Of a stretch of DNA of 64,000 nt, positions 27,956 through 35,614 are shown one piece after another (position 1 is the stretch's first letter; the number at the start of each line of letters is the position of its first letter). The notes under the pieces are model-generated. The model searched no databases, had not been told where the DNA came from, and saw only the letters and a program-made list of their open reading frames with translations. The stretch comes from Stieleria magnilauensis (GTDB lineage: Bacteria; Planctomycetota; Planctomycetia; Pirellulales; Pirellulaceae), in contig CP036432.1 in NCBI GenBank assembly GCA_007753675.1, positions 6,822,233-6,886,232 on the forward strand, written 5' to 3'. A program made the translations under genes and the position numbers.

Positions 27956-28963
27956 TCATCGGCGAGATTGTTGCGGCTCGAAATGGAAAAAACCAGAAAA
28001 GTCCGTTTTGACCAGGACAAAGTACTGCGGCGGATCTCCGCACTGGACCCAAACGAGATCAAATCCGTCCACCAAATTGTCGAGAAACGAAGCACTGCAA
28101 TCGGCAAGCAACTGTGACAACTCGGCCGGATCCGCGCTGCAGAGCATCCACTCCGGGTGCGGCCGTTCCAGCGGGGCGCCACGGCCTTGCGCGGCCAACC
28201 CCAGAACACGCGCAATCGCGTCGTCGTCGCACCGTGTGATCCAGCCGACGATGCCCTGTAGGCGATCCGGGGGCAAATGCTCCAGTGGATCCAGGATTTG
28301 ATGCAAGGACACAGACAACCGCTCCTGGTCTTCTCCGCGGAGATGTTGCGCGACAAAAATCCTCGTTGCCGCAGCATCAGCGTGCGCCGCGTCTTGCGAT
28401 ACCAATGCGTCCTGCGATATCAATGCACCCGGCGGCATCAATTGAAACACTCTGATCGACGCAGCGGGATCGGTCGCCGCGATCATCGATCGATAACGAG
28501 TCAGCGGATCGTTGTCGCCGGTCGGCGTCGCCTGTAGCAGCGTCGCCTGGTCGCTCGCCCGCACGATGTGCCACACGCCGCCGTCGTCGTTGTCGAGCTG
28601 TCCCTTCCCCGTGCGCGTGGTCGGACTTGCGGAGGCCCTTTGCACCGAATTGGCTGCTGCCGACGCTTTTTTTGCACCACTAATCTCGACGTCAAACTGC
28701 ATTTGACCGGCTTCGATCCGATCACCGTCGGCGAGGGTGGATTGCCCCACCGGCACGCCGTTGCAGAGCGTCAGCCCACCGAGCGCGGTCAACGTACAAT
28801 CGCTAAACCCACATTCCATACGGAAGTGATTGGGCAACAGCCCGGATCGCGGAAAAACCTTTTCGGCGGACTCGGCGCTACCCACATCGACTTTCTGTCC
28901 CGTTCGCAGCCAGAACCGACGACCGTGGTGCATGTCCGATGTTACGCGAACGATCATCCGCAT
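27956..28963 (-). CDS. FHA-domain protein of the T6SS left arm
   Basis: 335 residues from the ATG at 28963 (a TTG three codons upstream is less likely). The N-terminal 95 residues look like a divergent FHA domain: VDVGSAESAEKVFPRSG, LLPNHFRMECG in place of SxRH, and LCNGVPVGQSTLADGDRIEAG. The key Arg of the usual GR motif is not kept, so phosphopeptide binding is doubtful. The remaining 240 residues are helical with many Leu/Asp residues and were not assigned. Its start overlaps the stop of the DUF2169 gene by one base (TGATG), which indicates translational coupling. It probably acts as an adaptor in the T6SS, but this is inferred from neighbours. Confidence 0.65.
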   Translation of the reverse strand: MRMIVRVTSDMHHGRRFWLRTGQKVDVGSAESAEKVFPRSGLLPNHFRMECGFSDCTLTALGGLTLCNGVPVGQSTLADGDRIEAGQMQFDVEISGAKKASAAANSVQRASASPTTRTGKGQLDNDDGGVWHIVRASDQATLLQATPTGDNDPLTRYRSMIAATDPAASIRVFQLMPPGALISQDALVSQDAAHADAAATRIFVAQHLRGEDQERLSVSLHQILDPLEHLPPDRLQGIVGWITRCDDDAIARVLGLAAQGRGAPLERPHPEWMLCSADPAELSQLLADCSASFLDNLVDGFDLVWVQCGDPPQYFVLVKTDFSGFFHFEPQQSRR

Positions 28964-30141
28964 CAGGGCCAAATCACCTCAAATGGCATGCGTTCTAATT
29001 CATCCGGCAGATACGGCCGCAGCGCTTTTGCCGAGCCTCGCCAAAGGATCGTCATTCGTTGTTTATCCGGATCGATCACGACGGTGTGAATGACCGGTTG
29101 GGTGTCGTTGAGTTTTCCTTGCCTGCCATCGGTTCGCAGCGTCGGCGTCTCGCCGGGCAAGTCAAACCGCCATTGTTCAAACTGAGGATGCATGTTGCGA
29201 AGTATCACCGATTCGCCGCCGGTCAGGTGGGGCAATTGCAACGGCAACGAAGCCCCGTTGAGGCCCGCGATGTAGGTCGACGGGTTGCCGTGAAAGTCTT
29301 CGTCCCAGATCTCTGCGGGCACATAGCCCGCCTGGATTTCAAGCACCGTGGTGATCTGCGGGTCAAACAACGGGACAAAGCCCATCAAGGCATTGCGGGG
29401 AAACGCGCCGTAATCGAGCCAATCGGTCGCGGCCGGCAGCGGCATCAAGGGCCACTGATCCACGTCGCCGTAAAGCAGCGTTTCGGGCGTCAGCAATTGA
29501 GAAGGGTTTTCGAGATTGGGTAGCGGAATGGGCTCGAACGACGCGGGATCAAACTCCATCAGGTAGCCCATACCGCCGCCGTTGCGCGGATAGCGAAACG
29601 GACTGGCCGCGTCCAGATCGATATCGGTACCACGATACTGGTCGGCGAGTTCCAGAAACGGGTTTCCATATTTCTTTTCCGACACCGTGTCGACACCGCC
29701 ATAGGCGCGTGAATAGCAGAGCGGAATCTTGGCGACCGGCTGGGGCGAAGAAAACTGCAAACGGTCCGCCGGTGAACGATCCGCGATCCGGTCGCCGCTG
29801 ACGTGAATCATCATCCGATGCTCGCCAACGGCAACGCCGGCCAAGAACGCGGTTCGGCCGTTCCCGTACGCGTGTCCTTTGATGATAACGTCGGTTTTTT
29901 CTTTCTGGGGATGAAGATCGGTGTCGCGCTGCATCAACGCGGGATGATCGGCATTGGCGAGCGGGTCGCCGAACAGCGGCTCCTGTTCTTCATCGACGTA
30001 CCAGTGGTTGTCGACCATTCGATACGTGCGTTTGGCCAAGACGGAAAGGATGAAATCCCCGTTGGACGCCCTGCCAGAAACCTGTGTGGCCACGGGAAGC
30101 TCTTCGGTCGACGGCTCCGGTTGCGATGGACTTGGATTCAT
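28963..30141 (-). CDS. DUF2169 T6SS accessory protein (copy 2)
   Basis: 392 residues. Family blocks are LSVLAKRTYRMV, DVIIKGHAYGNGRTAF, VSGDRIADR, IPLCYSRAYGGVD, GGGMGYLMEFDPASFEPIPLPNLE and SLPLQLPHLTGGESVILRNMHPQ (given in parts). It belongs to a run of overlapping genes: its ATG overlaps the stop of the PAAR-like gene by four bases (ATGA) and its stop overlaps the FHA gene by one. It is clearly a paralogue of, but distant from, the copies at 24066 and 31277. Expected role: adaptor or chaperone for cargo of the vgrG copy 2 spike. Confidence 0.85.
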   Translation of the reverse strand: MNPSPSQPEPSTEELPVATQVSGRASNGDFILSVLAKRTYRMVDNHWYVDEEQEPLFGDPLANADHPALMQRDTDLHPQKEKTDVIIKGHAYGNGRTAFLAGVAVGEHRMMIHVSGDRIADRSPADRLQFSSPQPVAKIPLCYSRAYGGVDTVSEKKYGNPFLELADQYRGTDIDLDAASPFRYPRNGGGMGYLMEFDPASFEPIPLPNLENPSQLLTPETLLYGDVDQWPLMPLPAATDWLDYGAFPRNALMGFVPLFDPQITTVLEIQAGYVPAEIWDEDFHGNPSTYIAGLNGASLPLQLPHLTGGESVILRNMHPQFEQWRFDLPGETPTLRTDGRQGKLNDTQPVIHTVVIDPDKQRMTILWRGSAKALRPYLPDELERMPFEVIWP

Positions 30142-31289
30142 TCGTTCGCCCCCGGCGGGTCAGGTCCGCAGACGCCGCCATCGTCTGGCGGGTAGGACGC
30201 GTTGGGCGCATCGCTGCCGCCGTCGGCCGGCGGCCCAGCGTCCGGTGCCGGCGGCCCAGCGTCCGGTGCCGGCGGCCCAGCATCCGGTGCCGGCGGTACA
30301 GCATCCGGTGCCGGTGGCCCAGCGTCAGGTGCCGGCGGTCCAGCGTCGGGCGATGAACACGCCGGCGGCGAGGAGGGATGTTCGGGAACACTCGGTGTGT
30401 TCACGTAGTCGGCGGCGCCCTGGGCTAACGAGGTCGGAATGTCTCCGACGGGTGTTCCGCCGACGCCCACCTGGTCAACCAGCGTGGGACCGCCGATGGT
30501 CGCGTTGTCGGCGCCCATCGGTCCGCCGGTGAACCAACCGGTGATGTTGCCGGCCAGTTCACTGGTCAAGCTGGGCACCGCGTTGCGACCGGTTTGAACC
30601 CGCGCGTTGTGTGAATCGGCAAATTCGCGAGCCAAGCGGTTGATGTCACGCCCCTTGATGCTTCGTCCGGAAGACCGCAAGAACGCTTTGGCGGCGGCTT
30701 TGGACAACAACTGGGGACCGAAGCGGTACGTCAGGTACGCGATCTGCATTTCAAACCTTGCCGCAATCATTCCTCCGGCCCTGCCGCCGGCCCACTGCAA
30801 GAGCGACTGCAGTCCAAAATCAAGCAACATGTGCACGCTGCCGTAGATCATGTCGGCCAGCGACATTGCGACCATGTGCGTGTTCAACGCCAGCACCATC
30901 CCGGTCGGTGTGGGGATCGGTGTGCCACAGTTCAAATTCATGTTGACCATCAGCGACATCGCGACACAGATCGGTTTGCCTTCGATGGGATAGCGTGCCA
31001 CGCCGAAATAGGACTTGGATGAACTGAGCGGAATCTCAATGGCCATTAACACACTTGGCGGACCGATATGCGGGATCAGAAAACCGATATCGGTGCCCTG
31101 TTGCATGGACATTCCATAGCCCATGCTCAGGTGGGTCGGCGCATACGAGGCGATCATGCTGGTGCCGATCAACACCATACCCGTGCGGTAGGGGACCGGC
31201 GAAGGGGCCGGCGCGGGCGAACCCGGCGGCCAGGGGATATGAAAATCAATGCCCATCATCGGGTGCCAGTGCTTCATCACGGCGTGCAT
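30138..31289 (-). CDS. PAAR-like membrane-associated protein with Pro-Asp-Ala-Gly-Pro-Pro-Ala tail repeats
   Basis: 383 residues. The first 130 residues (WHPMMGIDFHIPWPPGSPAP, GPPSVLMAIEIPLSSSK, MSLMVNMNLNCGTPIPTPTG) show short beta turns with Gly/Pro and His like PAAR-type tips in clusters with DUF2169. Residues 135-170 are hydrophobic. The C-terminal 85 residues are disordered and contain six PDAGPPA-type heptads. The ATG at 31289 has an AGGAG ribosome binding site eight bases upstream and overlaps the DUF2169 copy 3 gene by 13 bases; an in-frame ATG at 31277 is a second option. It may carry or dock an effector on vgrG copy 2. Whether the central part has toxic activity is unknown. Confidence 0.6.
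   Translation of the reverse strand: MHAVMKHWHPMMGIDFHIPWPPGSPAPAPSPVPYRTGMVLIGTSMIASYAPTHLSMGYGMSMQQGTDIGFLIPHIGPPSVLMAIEIPLSSSKSYFGVARYPIEGKPICVAMSLMVNMNLNCGTPIPTPTGMVLALNTHMVAMSLADMIYGSVHMLLDFGLQSLLQWAGGRAGGMIAARFEMQIAYLTYRFGPQLLSKAAAKAFLRSSGRSIKGRDINRLAREFADSHNARVQTGRNAVPSLTSELAGNITGWFTGGPMGADNATIGGPTLVDQVGVGGTPVGDIPTSLAQGAADYVNTPSVPEHPSSPPACSSPDAGPPAPDAGPPAPDAVPPAPDAGPPAPDAGPPAPDAGPPADGGSDAPNASYPPDDGGVCGPDPPGANE
30229..30354. repeat. In-frame 21-bp tandem repeats encoding PDAGPPA heptads
   Basis: About six copies of a 21-bp unit (GTCCGGTGCCGGCGGCCCAGC on the plus strand, split over two views) code for the heptads in the C-terminus of the PAAR-like protein. Copies differ mainly at silent positions, so the array is under protein-level constraint or is not brand new. 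Confidence 0.8.
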
Positions 31290-32311
31290 TGATCTGCTCC
31301 TGAATCCGGCGTTGCGGTCGCCATCGGCTGTCGTTCACGGACGTCTTGCTGCCTGGATCGCAAGACACAGCGTCGTTTTTGCAGCGGGTAAAAGCGATAG
31401 CGAAACGGGTATCTCCATCCGATGAAGACACGTTTGCGTTCACACTCGATTCCGATCTGGTCGATTTGTAGCGGCGCGACGATTTCTTCCTCATCGAATT
31501 GCAGCATCACTTCCAGATCCAGATCGGGAACTTGAAACGCGATGGACCCGTGCGGAAAAATGCCTTCGACCACAACCGAATCACCGGGACGAACCGAATC
31601 GACGATCAAGTTGGGAAATGCACTGTTGAAGAACCGCGGATCGAGTTTCTTCATTTCACCGGTGACTTCGTCGATCACCATGAACCGTTTCAGCTTGGGA
31701 CCGAACGCCATCGGCACCGTGCCGGTCGCAACGGGTTCGGGTTGGTCCTCCCAGTTCACGAGCGGGTTGGCGGGGTCTTCCAAATTCGGCAGCGGCGACC
31801 CGACCGCGCTGTCCCGCGAAAGGTAGTAGCCGCGGCCGTCGGGGTTGTCTGCAAAGGGGATGTCGAGTTCATCCCAAACGTCTTTTCCGCCGTAAGCTCG
31901 ACTCAATTCCAGCGGCATGGATTGAAACCTTTCCGGTGGGCCGGGGACCAGTTCGCCTTCTCGCTCGACCCAGACACGATCACCAAACACGGCGACCGCG
32001 GATTGAAACGAATCTCCCACGCGAACGACCACCTGGCCGCGCGTCGGGTCGTTGCCGAAGGCGCATGCCTGGCCGAAGACCAAGACGTCCACACCGCCGC
32101 GATAAAACACTTCGTCGGAATCCATCGGCCCGCCATGTGGCCCTTCCCAGGGTTCGGCGGAAACGATCCAGGGTTGTTCCTCGGACAGCACCAACCCATT
32201 TGTGGTCAGATCGTAGGTCGCGCGACAGGTCACCGACGCGCAGAATCGGTCTTCGTCGATGGCGCCGCGAAACAACAGCGCCGGGAACCGGGTTGAGTTT
32301 TCTAGTTGCAT
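31277..32311 (-). CDS. DUF2169 T6SS accessory protein (copy 3)
   Basis: 344 residues. Recognisable blocks: VTCRATYDLTTNG, DVLVFGQACAFGNDPTRGQV, VAVFGDRVWVERE, MPLELSRAYGGKDVWDEL, NPDGRGYYLSRDSAVGSPLPNLE and FFNSAFPNLIVDSVRPGDSV. The last 25 residues (QDVRERQPMATATPDSGADQ region) are a polar tail. It follows the beta-helix gene by eight bases and overlaps the PAAR-like gene by 13. Together with copy 2 and the PAAR-like gene it appears to be the loading set for the second spike, whereas copy 1 serves the nuclease set. Confidence 0.86.
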   Translation of the reverse strand: MQLENSTRFPALLFRGAIDEDRFCASVTCRATYDLTTNGLVLSEEQPWIVSAEPWEGPHGGPMDSDEVFYRGGVDVLVFGQACAFGNDPTRGQVVVRVGDSFQSAVAVFGDRVWVEREGELVPGPPERFQSMPLELSRAYGGKDVWDELDIPFADNPDGRGYYLSRDSAVGSPLPNLEDPANPLVNWEDQPEPVATGTVPMAFGPKLKRFMVIDEVTGEMKKLDPRFFNSAFPNLIVDSVRPGDSVVVEGIFPHGSIAFQVPDLDLEVMLQFDEEEIVAPLQIDQIGIECERKRVFIGWRYPFRYRFYPLQKRRCVLRSRQQDVRERQPMATATPDSGADQCTP

Positions 32312-32319
32312 TGGATCAT

Positions 32320-32739
32320 CTAACAGTTCACGCGCACGCGTTCCCCCGTCAGCCGCACATCATCGTTGGCCGTCACTTGAACATCTCCACGCTGCGATTC
32401 GATGCATTGGGTGTGGCCGCTGGAGTGCATCTTGCCGGCGCTTTTCAGGCTTAAATCGCCGTCGGTCGACAACGACAGGGAATCGCGGCCATGGATCGCG
32501 ACGTGGCCGGCATCGAAGGCCAGCGTTCCATCAACGGAGACCTGTAGCCCCGCGCCGCCGAGCATCAGCACCGGCCCGGCCTCGGTGATCTGGATTTCCA
32601 GCCGGCATTTGCCGTCGACGGACATCAGGTGCAAGGTCTGTTGGTCGCCGTCGGTTTGCACTTGAATCGACTGGCCGTGCCGCAGCGGCAGCGTCGTTGC
32701 CTCGGCGGCGGAATCCGTCTTCGTGGACGTCTGTGTCAT
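32320..32739 (-). CDS. Small beta-helix protein, possible spike extension
   Basis: 139 residues from the ATG at 32739 (a TTG lies one codon before). After a Thr/Ser-rich leader the protein is a run of short beta strands with a period of about 8-10 residues: LEIQITEAGPVLMLGGAGLQ, VSVDGTLAFDAGHVAIHG, LSLSTDGDLSLKSAGKM, DVQVTANDDVRLTGERVRV. This matches the tip of VgrG proteins and the tail of the DUF6484-like protein at 20740. It begins 20 bases after vgrG copy 2 and ends eight bases before DUF2169 copy 3. A likely role is a separate tip extension or cargo collar for the spike. No catalytic residues are evident. Confidence 0.6.
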   Translation of the reverse strand: MTQTSTKTDSAAEATTLPLRHGQSIQVQTDGDQQTLHLMSVDGKCRLEIQITEAGPVLMLGGAGLQVSVDGTLAFDAGHVAIHGRDSLSLSTDGDLSLKSAGKMHSSGHTQCIESQRGDVQVTANDDVRLTGERVRVNC

Positions 32740-32759
32740 CAATTTCGCTGCCTGTAATC

Positions 32760-34745
32760 CTAGGAGTTGACCTTCACGACGGCGCCGGTGATGGTGACCG
32801 GGCCGGCGCCCATGACGTCCACCATCGGCCCAGAGATTTTGATTCCACTCGGTCCGATCTCGATCGACGACCCGCCGACGATCAGCCTGATCGCGGAGCC
32901 GGCATTGATTTCCAGCGCGGCTCCGACATTGAGTGTGTCCGACGCTCCGACTGACGTCGATCGACTGGCGCCGGTGTTATCCTCTTGCGATCCGGTCACG
33001 TTCAACGTCCGGTTGCCTCCGACGGTCGTGTCCCGATTGGAACCGACACTGAGGGACGAATTGGACCCGATGGTGACTTCTTGATTGGCGCCCACGTTCA
33101 CGGTGCGGTTGGCACCGACGTTGATTTCTTGGTTGCTGCCGATACTGACCGCTTCGTCGACCGACACATCTCGGGTGCGGTTGTTGAGCACGTGTTCGCG
33201 GAGATCGTTTTCGATGGTCGAATCTTTATCGAACTGAGCGTGCTCGCGGATCAGTTCGTTGCCTTTGGTGTCGTCCATGACGTACTCGTTGTATCCGCCG
33301 CCGCCCTTGGTGCTGTTTGATTTCAGCCCGCTGATGTTCTTGGAATCGGGCAATCCGAAAGGCGGCATGTTTTGGGCGTGATAAACACGACCGGTGACCA
33401 GCGGTCGATCGGGATCGCCTTCGAGGAAACTGACGACGACTTCCTCGTCGATGCGAGGAATGCTGATGCCGCCGAAACCGGAACCGGCATGGACCTGCGA
33501 AACGCGGATCCAGCAACTGCTCTTGTCGTCTTTCTGGCCGTAGCGGTCCCAGTGGAACTGGCATTTCACGCGGCCGAATTCGTCCGGATAAATCTCCTCG
33601 CCCGGCGGACCGGTGACGATCGCCGTTTGCACGCCGCTGATGATCGGTTTGGCGGTGCTGCGTGGCGTTCGAAAAACGCGTGAAGACGGCAGGCAGGTGA
33701 TCGAGTTGCGATAGGCCATGCCGCCGTCGCCGCCGGTCTCATAGGCCATCGGCTCGCTGGCGGAGTGCTGGATCGCGGTGATCACCACTTCGGCACCTTG
33801 TTCCTCGCTGTCGCGATGTTGATCGACGGTGAAGCGACCGCCGGCCTGGAAGGTTTTGCACAGGCTGGTCGCCGACACGATGTCATGACGCGTCTCTTCG
33901 GCCTCGATCCGCAACCGGGTTTCGCCGCCGCCGACGCCCTTGTCGGGATATTCGCCCGGATAGTCGTACATTTCGTAGTTGCCGACTTCAGGCAGATCGA
34001 CGACGGTCCCCGTGTCGGTGATCAAATCATCGCTGGGGGTTTTAAAGTTGTAGTCACGTTGCACCCATTTCCCGGGCACAAATTCGTACTTGCGTTCCCA
34101 GCTGGTCAGGTGGTCGTCGATCGCGCGCGAGCCGATGTCATCGGGAAAATCGACTTCGGCTTCCGGCAGCGTGTAGTAACCGTCTTTGTGATCGGTGATC
34201 ACCATTTGGTGAGCACCTTCGGAGTGTTTGAAATAATAAAAGATCCCTTCCTGTTCCATCAGCCGCGACAAGAAATTGAAATCGGTCTCACGGTACTGAA
34301 CGCAGTATTCCCATTCCTTGTGATCGAGCAGGAAGTCCGACTTGTAATCGGCAAAGCTGTATTCACCGAGGACTTCATCGAGGATGTCGGGGACCTTGGT
34401 GTCTTGAAAGATTTTGCAGTCGCTGGTCTGGGTCAAGAACCACAGCCAAGGGACGACTTCGACGCGATAGTTGCGGCGGTCTTGTCCGTCGACGTCGCCG
34501 CGGGAGAGGCTTTTGACGAAACCGTGCCAGTGCCGCCGCGAGTTGTCGGCCAGTTCGACGCTCCAGCCGATGGCCGTACCGACGATGTCTTGGGGCTTGA
34601 TGCCGGGGTCGTCGCTGATCATTTCCAATTGGTAACGAAACAGCCGCCCCATTTCTTCGCTGCCGGTGAACGACGTGAGCAATAGCACATCGCCACCGAG
34701 AACCGTGTTGAGATTCAGGAGCCGATTTTGCTGTTGAAGTGCCAT
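32760..34745 (-). CDS. vgrG: VgrG/TssI spike protein (copy 2) with Gly-Asn-rich beta-helix tip
   Basis: 661 residues from the ATG at 34745; a longer frame to 34793 is not supported because copy 1 starts at the same Met. The base and OB regions are nearly the same as copy 1. From about residue 500 the tip changes to repeats of seven to eight residues (VGANRTVN, VGANQEVT, IGSNSSLS, VGSNRDTT, VGGNRTLN), followed by strands ending VKVNS. The regular Asn at turns suggests a tight triple-stranded beta-helix. Expression follows hcp copy 2 by 184 bases with a strong hairpin between. It probably carries cargo through the DUF2169/PAAR-like proteins encoded right after it. Confidence 0.95.
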   Translation of the reverse strand: MALQQQNRLLNLNTVLGGDVLLLTSFTGSEEMGRLFRYQLEMISDDPGIKPQDIVGTAIGWSVELADNSRRHWHGFVKSLSRGDVDGQDRRNYRVEVVPWLWFLTQTSDCKIFQDTKVPDILDEVLGEYSFADYKSDFLLDHKEWEYCVQYRETDFNFLSRLMEQEGIFYYFKHSEGAHQMVITDHKDGYYTLPEAEVDFPDDIGSRAIDDHLTSWERKYEFVPGKWVQRDYNFKTPSDDLITDTGTVVDLPEVGNYEMYDYPGEYPDKGVGGGETRLRIEAEETRHDIVSATSLCKTFQAGGRFTVDQHRDSEEQGAEVVITAIQHSASEPMAYETGGDGGMAYRNSITCLPSSRVFRTPRSTAKPIISGVQTAIVTGPPGEEIYPDEFGRVKCQFHWDRYGQKDDKSSCWIRVSQVHAGSGFGGISIPRIDEEVVVSFLEGDPDRPLVTGRVYHAQNMPPFGLPDSKNISGLKSNSTKGGGGYNEYVMDDTKGNELIREHAQFDKDSTIENDLREHVLNNRTRDVSVDEAVSIGSNQEINVGANRTVNVGANQEVTIGSNSSLSVGSNRDTTVGGNRTLNVTGSQEDNTGASRSTSVGASDTLNVGAALEINAGSAIRLIVGGSSIEIGPSGIKISGPMVDVMGAGPVTITGAVVKVNS

Positions 34746-34871
34746 GGCTCGGTCAAGGTGTGGTGTGTGATCAGGATGCTGGGGCGAGTGCAAGGTGAGC
34801 CGCCGCTACCCATCATGTCCCGGGCTCCGCCAGGGAACGAGTTGTCAGTGCGATCGCTGTGAACGCCAACG

Positions 34872-34901
34872 GGCCCGTTCGTCGCCGGGGACGAACGGAC
34901 C
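34872..34901 (-). promoter_or_regulatory. Strong hairpin between hcp and vgrG (copy 2)
   Basis: GGTCCGTTCGTC and GACGAACGGGCC on the minus strand pair over twelve bases with a single G-U and a six-base loop CCCGGC. There is no following U-run. Its position matches the hairpin in cassette 1, which argues for a conserved role such as transcript processing or attenuation. Confidence 0.6.
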
Positions 34902-34929
34902 GTTGTTAATCCGAACTCGGGAAGAGCGA

Positions 34930-35412
34930 TCAAGATTCGCCTTCTTCGACCTTCCACGAGTACTCGACGTTGCCTTTCTTCTTGCCCTTGGAATCGTTCT
35001 CGGTGTAGGTCACCTTGATTTCTTCGAAGTTCAAGGAGAAGTCTTCGGTCGGCACCGATTCGCTTTGGCCGGCACCGCCGATGCTGTAGCTGGTCACCAA
35101 CACATTGGTCAGTTCGTAGCGGTAGTACGTCACGCGTCCTGCGTCGGTATACGACGCGGTGACATCGATTTCGACCTTCGGATAGACCTTGCCCTTGCAC
35201 ACCGATTCGGCGATTTTCGGGCTCGATTTGTCCAGTTCCTTGGTGCACGAGATGTCTTCCATGATAACGTCGCCGCGACGCCGTGTCGCACCGGTGGCCG
35301 AACCGCCGGGTTGATGAACCGCTTGGCTGAACGACAGCAAGTCGCTCCACCCTTTGTGGTCCTTGTCTTTGCATTCGCCGTCAACGCCATCAAACTTAAT
35401 GTAAGCAGCCAT
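34930..35412 (-). CDS. hcp: Hcp tube protein (copy 2)
   Basis: 160 residues, identical to Hcp copy 1 except at three positions. The start at 35412 is set by alignment with copy 1; the frame continues upstream to 35556 but that part is the shared untranslated leader. Hcp rings line the T6SS tube. It is the first gene of cassette 2 and is followed by vgrG copy 2, the beta-helix gene and the DUF2169/PAAR-like set. A leader hairpin and a candidate promoter lie directly upstream. Confidence 0.96.
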   Translation of the reverse strand: MAAYIKFDGVDGECKDKDHKGWSDLLSFSQAVHQPGGSATGATRRRGDVIMEDISCTKELDKSSPKIAESVCKGKVYPKVEIDVTASYTDAGRVTYYRYELTNVLVTSYSIGGAGQSESVPTEDFSLNFEEIKVTYTENDSKGKKKGNVEYSWKVEEGES

Positions 35413-35459
35413 GATCAGTTCCTTACGTGGAGAGGATGGAAACCGGAAGTGTTTTGCGT

Positions 35460-35498
35460 GGGCGAATTCTCTCGCCGCCATGCACACTACCGTTCTCG
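35460..35498 (-). promoter_or_regulatory. Conserved leader with hairpin upstream of hcp (copy 2)
   Basis: Same block as at 27915-27953: CGAGAACGGTAGTGTGCAT, then GGCGA-(6)-TCGCC. Stem bases are conserved and loop bases (GAGAAT here, AACAGC in copy 1) are not. Confidence 0.55.
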
Positions 35499-35534
35499 AC
35501 CCACCACCGGATTTGTTGCTTGATTCTGAGTTGA

Positions 35535-35563
35535 AATCTTGAAAATCCGAAATCACGTGTCAA
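35535..35563 (-). promoter_or_regulatory. Possible sigma-70-type promoter for hcp copy 2
   Basis: A perfect TTGACA on the minus strand (35558-35563) is followed after 17 bases by AAGATT (35535-35540), a weak -10. It lies between the 1600-residue gene and the hcp leader and would give cassette 2 its own start of transcription. Confidence 0.4.
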
Positions 35564-35614
35564 TCGAGGCAACGCAGGGAAAGCGATGGCGCCGGCTTCG
35601 CCACGACGATTCCG

